Assembly: GCA_022821545.1 (NCBI GenBank)
Contig: JAJEDJ010000043.1
Span: 1 to 64,000, forward strand
DNA: 64,000 nucleotides
Direction of reading: 5' to 3'
From: Caldilineaceae bacterium
Lineage (GTDB): Bacteria > Chloroflexota > Anaerolineae > Caldilineales > Caldilineaceae
Shown: positions 26,820-35,971 of the stretch, piece by piece
Layout of the letters: the number at the start of each line of letters is the position of its first letter
Numbering within the stretch: the stretch's first letter is position 1
Made by a program: the position numbers and the translations under genes
Notes under the pieces: model-generated
Database searches by the model: none
What the model was told of the DNA's origin: nothing
The model's input: the letters and a program-made list of their open reading frames with translations, nothing else

Positions 26820-27908
26820 TCAGTTCGGTACGATCACGCCCTTGATAAAGCCGTCCAGCTTGATTTCACCCCCGGCCGCAAGCACTGCCGTTTCCGCCTC
26901 CTCCAGGGTGAAATGATGTGTGACCATCCTCTCGATTGGATAGCGTCGCGACTCAACAATTTTGATGGCGGCCTGCACCGCGGGCGTATCGTGCGTATTC
27001 ACGCCCTGCACGCGCAGTTCCTTGATCGGGATCTTGCTTGGAACGACGGAAACCTCCCGCTCGCCGGTGTTCGAACCGACGACGACAACGCCCAGCGGCC
27101 GCGCCAGATCAAGCGCCAGCGGGAAAGAAGCGGTGGCGCCGGTGAGGTCCACGATTAAATCGGCCAGCACGCCATCGGTGAGCTCCAGCACCGCCTCGAC
27201 CGGGTCCTCGCGGTCGAGATTGACGATGTGCGTCGCGCCGAACTGCCGGGACAACTCGAAACGGTGCTCATCCTGACTCAGACCGAGCACAATGATCTGC
27301 GAGGCACCGGCCTCGTTGGCCGCCAGGATCGCGGCCAAGCCCTGTCCTCCCGGCCCGATGATCACGACGTTATCGCCGATCGCGGCCCCGCCCTTTGTGC
27401 GCACCCAACGAAGGCCGTTCCCGATGTTGGCGCATGTCATGGCCGCGGCCTCGGCAGGCACGTCCTCCGAAATGCGATGCACGCGCGAGTTCGGTGCCAG
27501 ATACATGTACTGGCTGTATGCGCCCCACAGGTGGGGCGGCACGCTGGAAGGCGTCGTTCCTCCGTAGCCCCGATGCTCTTTACAGAACCGATACTCGCCC
27601 AGCAAACACCAGCGGCAGTGCCCGCACCCGAAAAGGTGCTCAACGATGACGCGGTCGCCGACCTGCACGCCCCAGCGCGCGGCGGCCCGGCTCCCAATCT
27701 CCCCGATATGCCCGACAAGCTCATGCCCCATGATGAGCGGAAAGCGCCTCGGATCGGTCCAGTTGTAGATGCGGGGATCGCTGCCGCAGACGCCGCACAT
27801 TTCGACTTTCAGCAGGCCGTCGTCCTCGCCGGTGGCCGGCAGGTCGAAGGCCTGGATCTCCATCTTGCGCGTTGTTAAGACGACCGCGGCGCTCACTCTT
27901 CTCGACAA
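26820..27908 (-). CDS. Zinc-dependent medium-chain alcohol dehydrogenase
   Basis: 362 residues. The catalytic-zinc Cys is in MCGVCGSD and the next ligand in GHELVGHIGEIG. The structural-zinc lobe CGHCRWCLLGEYRFC is complete, and the nucleotide-binding loop is IIGPGGQGLAAI. It belongs with sorbitol/threonine dehydrogenase-type enzymes. TTG 27908 is used because GGTGAGG lies 5 nt upstream; GTG 27896 is an alternative that would fit family alignments. Its product probably feeds the BKACE encoded 11 bp downstream. Confidence 0.87.
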   Translation of the reverse strand: MSRRVSAAVVLTTRKMEIQAFDLPATGEDDGLLKVEMCGVCGSDPRIYNWTDPRRFPLIMGHELVGHIGEIGSRAAARWGVQVGDRVIVEHLFGCGHCRWCLLGEYRFCKEHRGYGGTTPSSVPPHLWGAYSQYMYLAPNSRVHRISEDVPAEAAAMTCANIGNGLRWVRTKGGAAIGDNVVIIGPGGQGLAAILAANEAGASQIIVLGLSQDEHRFELSRQFGATHIVNLDREDPVEAVLELTDGVLADLIVDLTGATASFPLALDLARPLGVVVVGSNTGEREVSVVPSKIPIKELRVQGVNTHDTPAVQAAIKIVESRRYPIERMVTHHFTLEEAETAVLAAGGEIKLDGFIKGVIVPN

Positions 27909-27950
27909 GACAGCCTCACCCTTCGCCGTGAAAAAGCGTCCAAATGGCAG

Positions 27951-28754
27951 TTAAGGCGCGAATCCGCAGGTCAGGCCGCCGTCGACGAGCAGATTGACGC
28001 CGGTGATATATTTGGCCTCGTCGGAAGCCAGGAACAGGGCCGCATAGGCGACATCCCAGGCATCCCCCATCCTTTTCATCGGGCAGAGGTTGTCGCGCTG
28101 CCGGATCATTTCTTCGACGCCCTCGTCGGAATAGGCGTCCTGGAGGCCTTGTGTGATGAAGGGCGTGTTCATCAGGCCGGGCAAGACGCAGTTCGCCCGT
28201 ATGCCCTTTTGCGCATACTGCATCGCGATATTCTGCGTCAACTGGTTGATGGCCCCCTTGGAGGCGTTGTAGGAGACACTCGGATAGCCGGTGTAGCGAA
28301 TACCGGCTATGGAAGAGATGTTGACGACAGCCCCGCCCCCCTGCTTCTCCATGTGCGGGATACAGAACTTGCAGGTCAGGAACATCCCTTTCACATTAAC
28401 AGCCATCAGCCGGTCCCAATTTTCTTCGCTGATCTCGACCGGTCCGCCGACCTCGATAATGCCGACGTTATTATGCAGGATGTCGATCCTGCCGTAGGTC
28501 TCGATGCATGCCTCGGCCATCTCCTCAACGGCCTGGGAATCGGTCACATCGGCCTTGAAGGCGGTACATTCTCCCCCCTCCCGCTCGATGATGGCCTTCG
28601 TCTCAGCGGCGGCATCCGGGTTATAGTCAACGAGAAAGACCCTGGCCCCCTCACGGGCATAAAGTACCGCCGCCGCCTTCCCGTTTCCCCAGCCGGGCCC
28701 CACAGAGCCGGCCCCGGTGACGAGAGCAACTTTTCCCTTAACGCGATCTGTCAT
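27951..28754 (-). CDS. Short-chain dehydrogenase/reductase
   Basis: 267 residues, a classical SDR. The glycine-rich loop is extended (TGAGSVGPGWGNGKA instead of TGxxxGxG), as in one recognisable subgroup. NNVG, the Ser in NISSIAG and YNASK complete the active site. The Asp in FLVDYN after the second strand favours NAD. It is the promoter-proximal gene of the catabolic run, with GAGGGA before its ATG. The likely reaction is oxidation of a secondary alcohol, perhaps a beta-hydroxy acid, ahead of BKACE cleavage. Confidence 0.88.
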   Translation of the reverse strand: MTDRVKGKVALVTGAGSVGPGWGNGKAAAVLYAREGARVFLVDYNPDAAAETKAIIEREGGECTAFKADVTDSQAVEEMAEACIETYGRIDILHNNVGIIEVGGPVEISEENWDRLMAVNVKGMFLTCKFCIPHMEKQGGGAVVNISSIAGIRYTGYPSVSYNASKGAINQLTQNIAMQYAQKGIRANCVLPGLMNTPFITQGLQDAYSDEGVEEMIRQRDNLCPMKRMGDAWDVAYAALFLASDEAKYITGVNLLVDGGLTCGFAP

Positions 28755-29011
28755 CAGTCCCTCACATGTGGTTTTATCGGACGCTGTAACTACAGTCTCA
28801 AAGAGCTCATAGAGTCAGAACCGGCTGTATCCGGCGCCTCGCGAAATGGCTTCGGATGGACGCTTGCGGCAGTCAGGGGCGCGGCTGCAACTCGCAGCCA
28901 TTTGCTATAGCCTGGGGCTGCTTCCGTTTTGGACGAGGGGCTGTTGAACCAGCAGGTCCCACAGCAGTCTGAGCCGCCGTTTGGCATTGTGAGCAGTTCC
29001 TTTCCAATAGG
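28755..29011. other. Upstream region of the catabolic run
   Basis: 257 bp between the SDR start and the terminator of the lipoprotein gene. The minus strand has a weak TTGAGA / TAAAAC pair close to the gene, but the 19-nt spacing and imperfect match leave it doubtful. No other feature was recognised. Confidence 0.35.
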
Positions 29012-29051
29012 AAAAGGGCGAAAGCGCATAGACAGACGCTTTCGCCCTTTT
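29012..29051 (-). terminator. Rho-independent terminator, usable in both directions
   Basis: A perfect 15-bp stem (29012-29026 with 29037-29051; core GGGCGAAAGCG) with a 10-nt loop, flanked by A-runs and T-runs on either side. It starts about 30 bp after the stop of the lipoprotein gene and separates it from the catabolic run. Confidence 0.88.
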
Positions 29052-29081
29052 TGCAGTTCAGATGAAGCGCCGGCAGGAAAA

Positions 29082-31562
29082 CTACTCCTGATTCAACTCC
29101 GCGGTTACGTCCAAATGGGCTCCCACGATCAGGGGAAGGAACTCCTCTGCGAACAGGGTCGAAATGTTCGGATCCGCCAGGATTTTGGCGACATCTTGCG
29201 GAAGGAACGGCCCCGCCAAGTCCAGCGTACGCAGGATCGAAGGCGAATCATAGTGAATGGTGAGGAGGACTTCCTCGTCGGCGACCACATTCAACTGGTT
29301 AGCCGAGGAGGTCAACTCCAACTCCGAGACCTGGAGGCCATCGTAAAGGATCGAGGCGATGTTTGGAGGCAGCGAGGGCAAGCTTACACCGTTCTCCTGG
29401 AAGACGCTGGCAGGAACGCCGCCGACCGACCGAATCTCTGAACCGTCCAGCATGAGCCTGAGCGCAAGGACGGGCCGGTACTCGGCATCGATATCGGGCA
29501 GTTCCATGCGGACGGCGGTTACGTCGAATGCGGGCGGCACGTCAATTTCGGCAGCCCCATCTGCTGCGGGAATCGAGAGGGCGACGCCGATATCCGTTTT
29601 CTGAAGGAATCCAATTCCTACGTCGAGCACGCCGGGGGGGACGGGAAGTAGCTCACCCACGACGCGCTGGACTGTCGCCATTGACTGATCCGTCCACGAA
29701 ATGACGGGCAGATGGCCGCCGTTCGAGGCCAGATAGAGGCTGGCGTCGATGATGTTCAGGTCCAGCCTTTGGATGCCCAGGGCCTGCATATCGGTAATGA
29801 AGCGCGGCTGCAGGATGGACTGATCTCCCAAAGGGATACCCATCAAGGCGAGCGAGCCGTCCGCCTTGACTTCGACGGGAAGTGAGTCCAGTTTGGTTTC
29901 AGGAGCTTCCTGACCCGCCAGGGCCAGCTGCACATCCAAGCCCGAAGAAAGGACCGGAGGCAGGTGAGGCAGATACTCGTCTATCGTACCAATGAATGCG
30001 ATCCTGTCCGACAGTGAGGATACCACGACCAGGAGACGGTTGAGAGCCGCTTCATCGTACTGCAATGTCAGCAGGCTGCCGGCATCCCCCACCAGGTCAA
30101 TGCCGCCGGCGGAAGTCGTCAACTGAAGCGAGTCCGATCCTACGCCGCCGACGATATTCATTACCAGCGGCGGCAGGCTGACAGGCGGGACCAGGGCGGC
30201 GAGGTCCGCGAGTGAAAGCCCCAGCGCTGACTGAACAAAGCCATCCCTGTCGATGGCCGCGCCGATCTGCAACGCCGGTTCCATCCCTTCGGGCGCCGCC
30301 GCGAAGTTGGGGGCCGAAACGTCGAAATCAGGGCTGAATGCCGCGGCGTCGGCTCCCGGCAGATCCAGAGAGAGGCCGACATTCGTTTTTGCGAGCAGAC
30401 TGCGCAGAACCGTGAGGCCGGCGTCCACCATGCCGGGCGACACGCCCATAAGGTCAACGGCAATATCACCGATTGTGTCCAGCGACGTATCGGTCCACAG
30501 AATTGAAGGCAGAGGCTCCTGATTGAGCGCCAGGTACAGACCTTCGGCCTGAATGCTCAGATCCAGTCTTTGCGCATTGGTAGCGCTAAGAATGTCAAGC
30601 AGATTGGAGGGCAGAAGGGAGCCCGTTCCCAGTGGAATGCCCCACGCGCCCAACGAGCCGTCGCCGCCGACAGTGACCGGAATCGTAGGCAGCTGCGTAT
30701 CAGCGGTCGGTACACCGGTGAAGGAGACGATTACGTCCAGGTCTGCACCGGGCAGCCTGGGAATGACTTCGCCGATCATGCCTCCCATGGACGGGTCGAC
30801 GAAGGCGCTGACGATCGGCATGAGGTTATTCAGGCGCTTGGTATCGTAAGCGAGACCGGGCAGGGCCGTACTGTCCAGCGCGAGATCGATGCCGTTGGGC
30901 TGCGTGGCGAGAGAGAACTGCTGGACGCCCAGCGCGTTCAAGATCTGGAGAGCCAGCGGCGGAAGTTCTACGCCAAGCGATGCCCCCAAAGCCTGCTCGA
31001 TTTCCGCCAAGGGGATACCTTCGAAGGAGGCCTGGCCGTTTGCGTCGAAGGCCAGACTGGCAAACTGAAGGGGCCCAATCGTCGTTTCGGCTGCGCTTTC
31101 TGCGGAAACCAGCTCTTCGCCCTGCCAGCGGGGAATGTCCTGGCCGGCGGTGGGCAGTATTATAATTGCGCCCAAGCCAACCCGCCGCAACCAGGTGAGA
31201 GCGTCAGCGCCCTGCGCGGCCCCGGGAACATTGGCCAGAACGCGACCCACAAGTTCGGCTGATTCATCACTCCATTTGAGGTAGGGTAGAGGCTCTCCGT
31301 TTGCGTGGAGAAAGACACCGTGGTAGCCGATGCGGACCTCCAGAACGTCGACACCTGCAGCGGCGAACTGATCCAACATCGGTTGCTGAAGAATCGGGGC
31401 TGCAGGGAAGCCAAGCACAGTGCCAAAGCCGTTGCCGTCAACTCTGATAGGAACGGACGGGAGGTTCAGCCAGGTAGAGCCGCCGTCACCGCCGCCATTG
31501 CAGGCGCCAAGTGCCAGAATAAAGACCAGGATAATGATAAATTTGCGGAGTAAGGCCGGCAC
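29082..31562 (-). CDS. Large lipoprotein built from three two-part repeat modules, family unknown
   Basis: 826 residues. The signal peptide ends in the lipobox LGAC with Cys21, so it is a surface lipoprotein. The mature part is three modules of roughly 265 residues. Each has an A half (LPSVPIRVDGNG / LPTIPVTVGGDG / LDSLPVEVKADG, then a PLPYLKWSDES / PLPSILWTDTS / HLPVISWTDQS segment) and a B half (ELPPLALQILNALG / SLPPLVMNIVGG / SLPPNIASILYDG, then LAYDTKRLNNL / LQYDEAALNRL / IHYDSPSILRTL). The third module ends the protein. No enzyme motif is visible. Alternating beta-strand and short-helix patterning suggests a binding or scaffold role. It begins at GTG with AAGGAGG 6 nt upstream and has its own promoter and terminator. 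Confidence 0.85.
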   Translation of the reverse strand: MPALLRKFIIILVFILALGACNGGGDGGSTWLNLPSVPIRVDGNGFGTVLGFPAAPILQQPMLDQFAAAGVDVLEVRIGYHGVFLHANGEPLPYLKWSDESAELVGRVLANVPGAAQGADALTWLRRVGLGAIIILPTAGQDIPRWQGEELVSAESAAETTIGPLQFASLAFDANGQASFEGIPLAEIEQALGASLGVELPPLALQILNALGVQQFSLATQPNGIDLALDSTALPGLAYDTKRLNNLMPIVSAFVDPSMGGMIGEVIPRLPGADLDVIVSFTGVPTADTQLPTIPVTVGGDGSLGAWGIPLGTGSLLPSNLLDILSATNAQRLDLSIQAEGLYLALNQEPLPSILWTDTSLDTIGDIAVDLMGVSPGMVDAGLTVLRSLLAKTNVGLSLDLPGADAAAFSPDFDVSAPNFAAAPEGMEPALQIGAAIDRDGFVQSALGLSLADLAALVPPVSLPPLVMNIVGGVGSDSLQLTTSAGGIDLVGDAGSLLTLQYDEAALNRLLVVVSSLSDRIAFIGTIDEYLPHLPPVLSSGLDVQLALAGQEAPETKLDSLPVEVKADGSLALMGIPLGDQSILQPRFITDMQALGIQRLDLNIIDASLYLASNGGHLPVISWTDQSMATVQRVVGELLPVPPGVLDVGIGFLQKTDIGVALSIPAADGAAEIDVPPAFDVTAVRMELPDIDAEYRPVLALRLMLDGSEIRSVGGVPASVFQENGVSLPSLPPNIASILYDGLQVSELELTSSANQLNVVADEEVLLTIHYDSPSILRTLDLAGPFLPQDVAKILADPNISTLFAEEFLPLIVGAHLDVTAELNQE

Positions 31563-31651
31563 GAGCCGCCTCCTTTTGGGTGCGAAGCAATAAAATGCAG
31601 ATAGAAACCTACGGCGCGCCGCAGGCGCGTCAGGCGAACACTGTTGGCACT

Positions 31652-31680
31652 GTTATATCACGATTTATTCGGAAAGACAA
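31652..31680 (-). promoter_or_regulatory. Sigma-70-like promoter for the repeat lipoprotein
   Basis: On the minus strand TTGTCT (31680-31675) and TATAAC (31657-31652) are 17 nt apart. Transcription would start near 31645, leaving a leader of about 80 nt before the GTG start. Confidence 0.55.
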
Positions 31681-32012
31681 TGCCGAAAGTTGCACTCTGG
31701 TCGTACTTGAACAGAGGTTAGGCTTTATGCCCTGACGGCCCGCCGTCTGACTGGTCAAGACGGTCGATATGCAATGATGTCGGGCACCGTCATAGGCTAC
31801 CTACATCTTACAATAGGTTACAGAGAGAGACAAAACCGGCATTTGAGACACGGATAGACGCCCCGGCTCCAGAGTGAGGGCGAAAGAGCGACATTATCCG
31901 TGCTCAATTCGTACTCAATTCGTACTCGTTGTCGCCCATTCTGGCTAACGACGAAGCCTTGGGCAGTTCGAGGGGCTGGAACTGCAGTGGTTAGTGGCCA
32001 GAACTGCAGGGG
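31681..32012. other. Intergenic region with short direct repeats
   Basis: 332 bp between the murE-type gene and the lipoprotein promoter. It holds tandem copies of TCAATTCGTACTC near 31901-31929 and of GAACTGCAG near 31978-32008, and a small GACGG/CCGTC hairpin near 31735-31748. No gene or clear terminator was seen. Confidence 0.45.
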
Positions 32013-33797
32013 TCAGCGCGATGGGGGCGTGCGAGAGATTTGGGGGGATTTGCGCTGGGGCGAGGAGAGAGCGGAGAGCATCGCTTCTTGCTCGTTCCAG
32101 GGGTACTCAGTCTCGCCATAGCACATACTGCGTTCGTGGCCCTTGCCAAACGAGGCCACGACATCGCCGGCACGCGCCATCTCCACGGCGAAGCGGATCG
32201 CGCCGGCGCGATCGGGAACAACGGCGTAGCGGGGAGAGGGGGCCTGCGGTTGCGTCCCAGTCTGCCCGGGGCTTTCGTCACGGTTGGGCGCCTGCTCGCC
32301 TTCGCCTGCAGCGGCGCCTTCGACAATGTCCCGCACGCCGGCCGCGATCTCCCTGTTTATCTCCTCCAGATCTTCAGTCCGGGGATCTTCCGCGGTGATG
32401 ACGGTAAAGTCGGCCAGCCGCCCGCTCACCTGTCCCATCAGCCGCCGTTTGCCCCGATCTCGCAGGCCCGCGCAGCCAAAGACGGCGATCAATCTGCCGC
32501 CGCCATTGCCGGAAGCTCCGGCTACCAGCGGGCGCAGTGTTTCCAACGCCCGTTCCAGGCTGGCAGGCGAATGGGCGAAGTCCACCACAGCCAGAAAGTC
32601 CTGCCCGCAGTCAATACGCTGCATGCGCCCCAGGACAGCGGAGAGAGAGGCAACACCCTTTCGAATCTGTTCGGGCGGGATACCCAGCGCAAGAGCCGCT
32701 GCAGCCGCGCACAGTATATTCGACACATTGAACTCGCCAATCAGCCGGGTTTCCAGCGGCACAGCTCCGCCCGGCCAGACCAGTTCAAAGCGGGTGGCTT
32801 CAGGCAGATACTGGATGCGGCGGGCATAAACGTCAGCGGTCGGATCAGCTACACTATATGTATAAGCGCTGACGCCGGCTGCGGGGTTGCGGGCGCTCTC
32901 TTCAGCCAGCGCCTCTCGCAAAGGCTGGCAACTGCTGTCATCCAGGTTGAAAACAGCGACGCGGGGCACACCCGGCTTGCGCTCGGAATGAAAGAGGCTG
33001 CGGAAGAGCAGGAACTTCGCTTCCCGGTACGCTTCGAACGAGCCGTGAATGTCAAGATGCTCGTGGGTGATGTTCGTGAGCGCGGCCACGTCATAGTCAA
33101 CGGCCGCCACCCGTTTCTGATCCAGACCGAAACTGGTGCTCTCGACCACGGCGTAACGGCAGCCCGCAGAACGCATCTGCGCCAGAAACGCCTGCACGGT
33201 GGGCGCTTCGGGCGTCGTCACGTGCAGCCCGGTCTCCTGTTCAATGCCGGCGATGCGGGCGCCGACAGTTGTTATGACACCGACAGCGGCGCTGCGGCTG
33301 AGAATCGCCTCCAGCAGCGAGCAGGTCGTCGTCTTGCCGTCAGTGCCAGTGACCCCGATGACGGTTTGATCGCGGCTGGGGAAACCGTAAAGGGCTGCGC
33401 TGAGCCAGGCGAGGGCTTCGCGGCCATCAGTCACCTGTATATAAGGTGTGCCGGCGTGCTGCGGCCACCAGTTGAGCTCTTCCAGCCGGGCCAAAGGGAG
33501 ACTGCCCACTACAGCCGCGGCGCCGGCGGCAACGGCCTGGGAAATAAAGCGGTGCCCGTCCTGCTGCAGGCCCTCGACCGCAACAAACAGCGTATGCGCG
33601 TCCACCTCCCGGCTGTCCTCTGAAATGCGGCGCACGTTAACCGCCGGCACGGCCGCGTCTCCGGGGACGCGCAGACTCTGCGGGAGCGTTGCCAGCAGGC
33701 TTGCCAGCTCCTGGGCTTTACCGTTCGCCGCCATGGGAAGCCCAGCGGCGGCGACTTCGGTCACCGATTCAGCAGTTTTTGGGGCACTCGCCGTCAT
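32013..33797 (-). CDS. murE: MurE-type UDP-MurNAc-dipeptide amino acid ligase
   Basis: 594 residues, longer than typical MurE (about 490). It adds the third amino acid of the peptidoglycan stem peptide with ATP in the cytoplasm. Seen: P-loop GVTGTDGKTTT at about 148-158, HVTTPE at 192-197, NITHEHLDIHGSFEAYREAK with the carbamylated Lys261, VDFAHSPASLERAL and GKGHE. The substrate motif, DNPR in meso-Dap enzymes, reads EDPR (470-473), so the third residue may differ. A Gly/Pro/Gln-rich stretch (about 491-521) interrupts the C-terminal domain, and the first 50 residues are an extra disordered segment. Its ATG overlaps the stop of the upstream gene (ATGA). Confidence 0.87.
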   Translation of the reverse strand: MTASAPKTAESVTEVAAAGLPMAANGKAQELASLLATLPQSLRVPGDAAVPAVNVRRISEDSREVDAHTLFVAVEGLQQDGHRFISQAVAAGAAAVVGSLPLARLEELNWWPQHAGTPYIQVTDGREALAWLSAALYGFPSRDQTVIGVTGTDGKTTTCSLLEAILSRSAAVGVITTVGARIAGIEQETGLHVTTPEAPTVQAFLAQMRSAGCRYAVVESTSFGLDQKRVAAVDYDVAALTNITHEHLDIHGSFEAYREAKFLLFRSLFHSERKPGVPRVAVFNLDDSSCQPLREALAEESARNPAAGVSAYTYSVADPTADVYARRIQYLPEATRFELVWPGGAVPLETRLIGEFNVSNILCAAAAALALGIPPEQIRKGVASLSAVLGRMQRIDCGQDFLAVVDFAHSPASLERALETLRPLVAGASGNGGGRLIAVFGCAGLRDRGKRRLMGQVSGRLADFTVITAEDPRTEDLEEINREIAAGVRDIVEGAAAGEGEQAPNRDESPGQTGTQPQAPSPRYAVVPDRAGAIRFAVEMARAGDVVASFGKGHERSMCYGETEYPWNEQEAMLSALSSPQRKSPQISRTPPSR

Positions 33798-35695
33798 AAC
33801 TCTTCATTTCCGGAGCCTCCGTCGCGTGCAACCGAAACGCCGGCAACCAGAAGCAGCAGGAAGAAGACCGCCGCGCCGCCAATCCAGATCGGCGGTATCT
33901 GCGCCAGCCTTTCGTTGACGTTGCCTGCACTCACAGAGGTAGCCGTCGGCGCGGGCTGGTCTCCGGCCTCCGAAGCAGTCGGTGTGCTTGTTGGCGGGTC
34001 CTCAGTCGGAGGGGTGGGCGCCGGCGTGCCGGGGTCACTGGATGCGGGACCGGGCGTCGCGGACGGCTGATCGCCCTCCGGCGTCTCTGCGGGCGCATCG
34101 GGGTCCGGCGTCGGGACCGGCGTACATTCGACCGGCACTGGATCGGTTGACGATTCAGGACCGGGCGTCCCGGCGGCCGCCGGGGTTTCCGCGGGGACAT
34201 TGGGATCCGGCGTCGCGGTCACCGTGCTCGCGGCCGTCGGGGCCACTGTCGGTGCCACAGTCGGGGCATTCGGATCCGGAGCAGCGGTAGCAGTGCCGGC
34301 GGCTGCCGGCGTTTCAACAGGCAAGTGCATCGCGATAGGCGTACACTCGACCGCCGGCGCAGCGGGATCGGGCGTTGCGGCCGGCGCATTGGGATCCGGC
34401 GTTGCGGTCGGCGTCGCGGGCTCCTGCGTTGCGGCCGGCGTGCCTGGTGTTGCCGGTGTTTCCGCGGGGGCGCTTGGGTCAGGCGTAGCTGTGACCGTGG
34501 GCGTCGGCGGCGGTGTGGACGTGTCGGACGGAGCCGGCGTTTCCGTGGCCGCCGGCGCCACAGTTGGTGATGGCGTCGGCACTCTGGCCAGCTCGGCGGG
34601 ATTGATGGGCGTTATGCGGGCCGAAGAGAGAAAACTGACACCGCTGTCAATCGTTCGCAGCACGCCGTCCTGCTCCGTGCCCGCGTAGGTGACGCCGACA
34701 AATGTAGATGAAGAGGCCAGCCGGAAAACCGGGTTGGTATAGGGGACGCCATTGACGGTCACCCGCGTCCAGTCCGGCAGGCTCTGGGACCAGAGTCCCA
34801 CATTCGTGCCGACGACTACCTCCTGTCCGCTAACGGCGAGGTCGTAGATGACAACGCCGGCCGGGAAGGAGGGGTCCTGAATCCAGTTGTAGCCATCGTC
34901 GCTCAGGTAAAGGCCTGAAGCGAAAGTACCCACATACAGGCGGCCGTCCAGAATCGTCATTCCGCGCGCGATGATACCTGCCGGCAGGTCGACACGCTGC
35001 CAGAATGCGGCGTCCGCGGTGAGACGCCAGACGCCGTCGTGGGTGCCCGCATAGAGCGCGCCGTCCTTATCTGCAAATGCGCGCACGCGCAGGGCGCTCC
35101 CGGTGAGGCCTTCGCCGTACCATTCCCAGCTCAGGCCGCCGTCAAAGCTGCGTATGACACCGTCGTAACGGGTACCCGCATAGAAGACGGTCCGCCCGTC
35201 TTCTATGCGGGTGAAAAGGCGGCCGATGCCGCTATTGGGCGTAAGCACCTGATTGATCGATTCTTCCTGCCGCCAGATCAAGCCGCCGTCTTCGCTTATG
35301 AAGAGGTTCCCGACCCCGCCGTCCGCGGCCAGAACACGGTTACCATCCTGCGGATCGAAACGAATGGAGGCGACAGATGTATCGGGCGGCAGGTCGACGC
35401 CAACGCGGCTCCACGTGTGCCCCCCGTCCGTGCTGCGATAGATACCGGCCGGCACCGGCACGTTGAGCGTGCCGGCCACCACGATGCCGGCATCATCCGG
35501 TGACACATCGAGACCGATGATGCTATTCGAAAAGGGCACAAAGCCTGACTGGGCAAATATCTGCCCGCCGGCCAGGGTTATCAGGAGCGTCAGAACAGTG
35601 AATGTCAACCAGAGACGCGGCAGGGCCCGGGGCGTCGAAGTCTCCCTGCCATTGCGGCGTCTGCCGCCCAGTTTTTGCTGGTGACCAGCGTGCAT
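33794..35695 (-). CDS. Surface-anchored BNR/Ycf48-like beta-propeller with Pro/Thr stalk
   Basis: 633 residues from ATG 35695, which has GGAGG 4 nt upstream; a TTG four codons earlier is rejected. An N-terminal hydrophobic segment and FAQS cleavage-like site are followed by a propeller with Asp-box repeats (STDGGHTW, SEDGGLIW, SFDGGLSW, SDDGYNW). About 220 residues of Pro/Thr/Ala repeats (many ATPDPxAP) form a stalk, and the C-terminus has one membrane helix (WIGGAAVFFLLLLVAGVSVA) with a short cytoplasmic tail. The protein should stand on the outside of the membrane. It overlaps the murE-type gene by 4 bp, suggesting joint expression. The function is unknown, perhaps wall-associated sensing or binding. 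Confidence 0.82.
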   Translation of the reverse strand: MHAGHQQKLGGRRRNGRETSTPRALPRLWLTFTVLTLLITLAGGQIFAQSGFVPFSNSIIGLDVSPDDAGIVVAGTLNVPVPAGIYRSTDGGHTWSRVGVDLPPDTSVASIRFDPQDGNRVLAADGGVGNLFISEDGGLIWRQEESINQVLTPNSGIGRLFTRIEDGRTVFYAGTRYDGVIRSFDGGLSWEWYGEGLTGSALRVRAFADKDGALYAGTHDGVWRLTADAAFWQRVDLPAGIIARGMTILDGRLYVGTFASGLYLSDDGYNWIQDPSFPAGVVIYDLAVSGQEVVVGTNVGLWSQSLPDWTRVTVNGVPYTNPVFRLASSSTFVGVTYAGTEQDGVLRTIDSGVSFLSSARITPINPAELARVPTPSPTVAPAATETPAPSDTSTPPPTPTVTATPDPSAPAETPATPGTPAATQEPATPTATPDPNAPAATPDPAAPAVECTPIAMHLPVETPAAAGTATAAPDPNAPTVAPTVAPTAASTVTATPDPNVPAETPAAAGTPGPESSTDPVPVECTPVPTPDPDAPAETPEGDQPSATPGPASSDPGTPAPTPPTEDPPTSTPTASEAGDQPAPTATSVSAGNVNERLAQIPPIWIGGAAVFFLLLLVAGVSVARDGGSGNEEL

Positions 35696-35733
35696 AGAGC
35701 CTCCCAATGGGGCGCCGGAGAGGAAGTGAAAGA

Positions 35734-35761
35734 ATTATACGCCAGACAAATTGTAGCACAA
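35734..35761 (-). promoter_or_regulatory. Promoter for the propeller-murE pair
   Basis: A perfect TATAAT lies on the minus strand at 35739-35734, with TTGTGC (35761-35756) 16 nt upstream. The predicted start is near 35727, about 30 nt before the ATG. The -35 box is weak. Confidence 0.55.
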
Positions 35762-35971
35762 AGGCACCCGTTTCTGCGGAACCGATCTGTTGAAGCGGTT
35801 GGCCGCGGGGGAGATGACTTCCGAAAACTCACCATTCAGCGCCCGCTTTGTGGATTCTGCCCGGTTGCAAGTTATCATGTATGTCCTTATCCTTCTGCAT
35901 GAATTACCTGCGTCCGCCCAATGGTACGGGCGGTCGATCAAACCAGTCGCAACCCGTAAAAGGAGAGAGAA

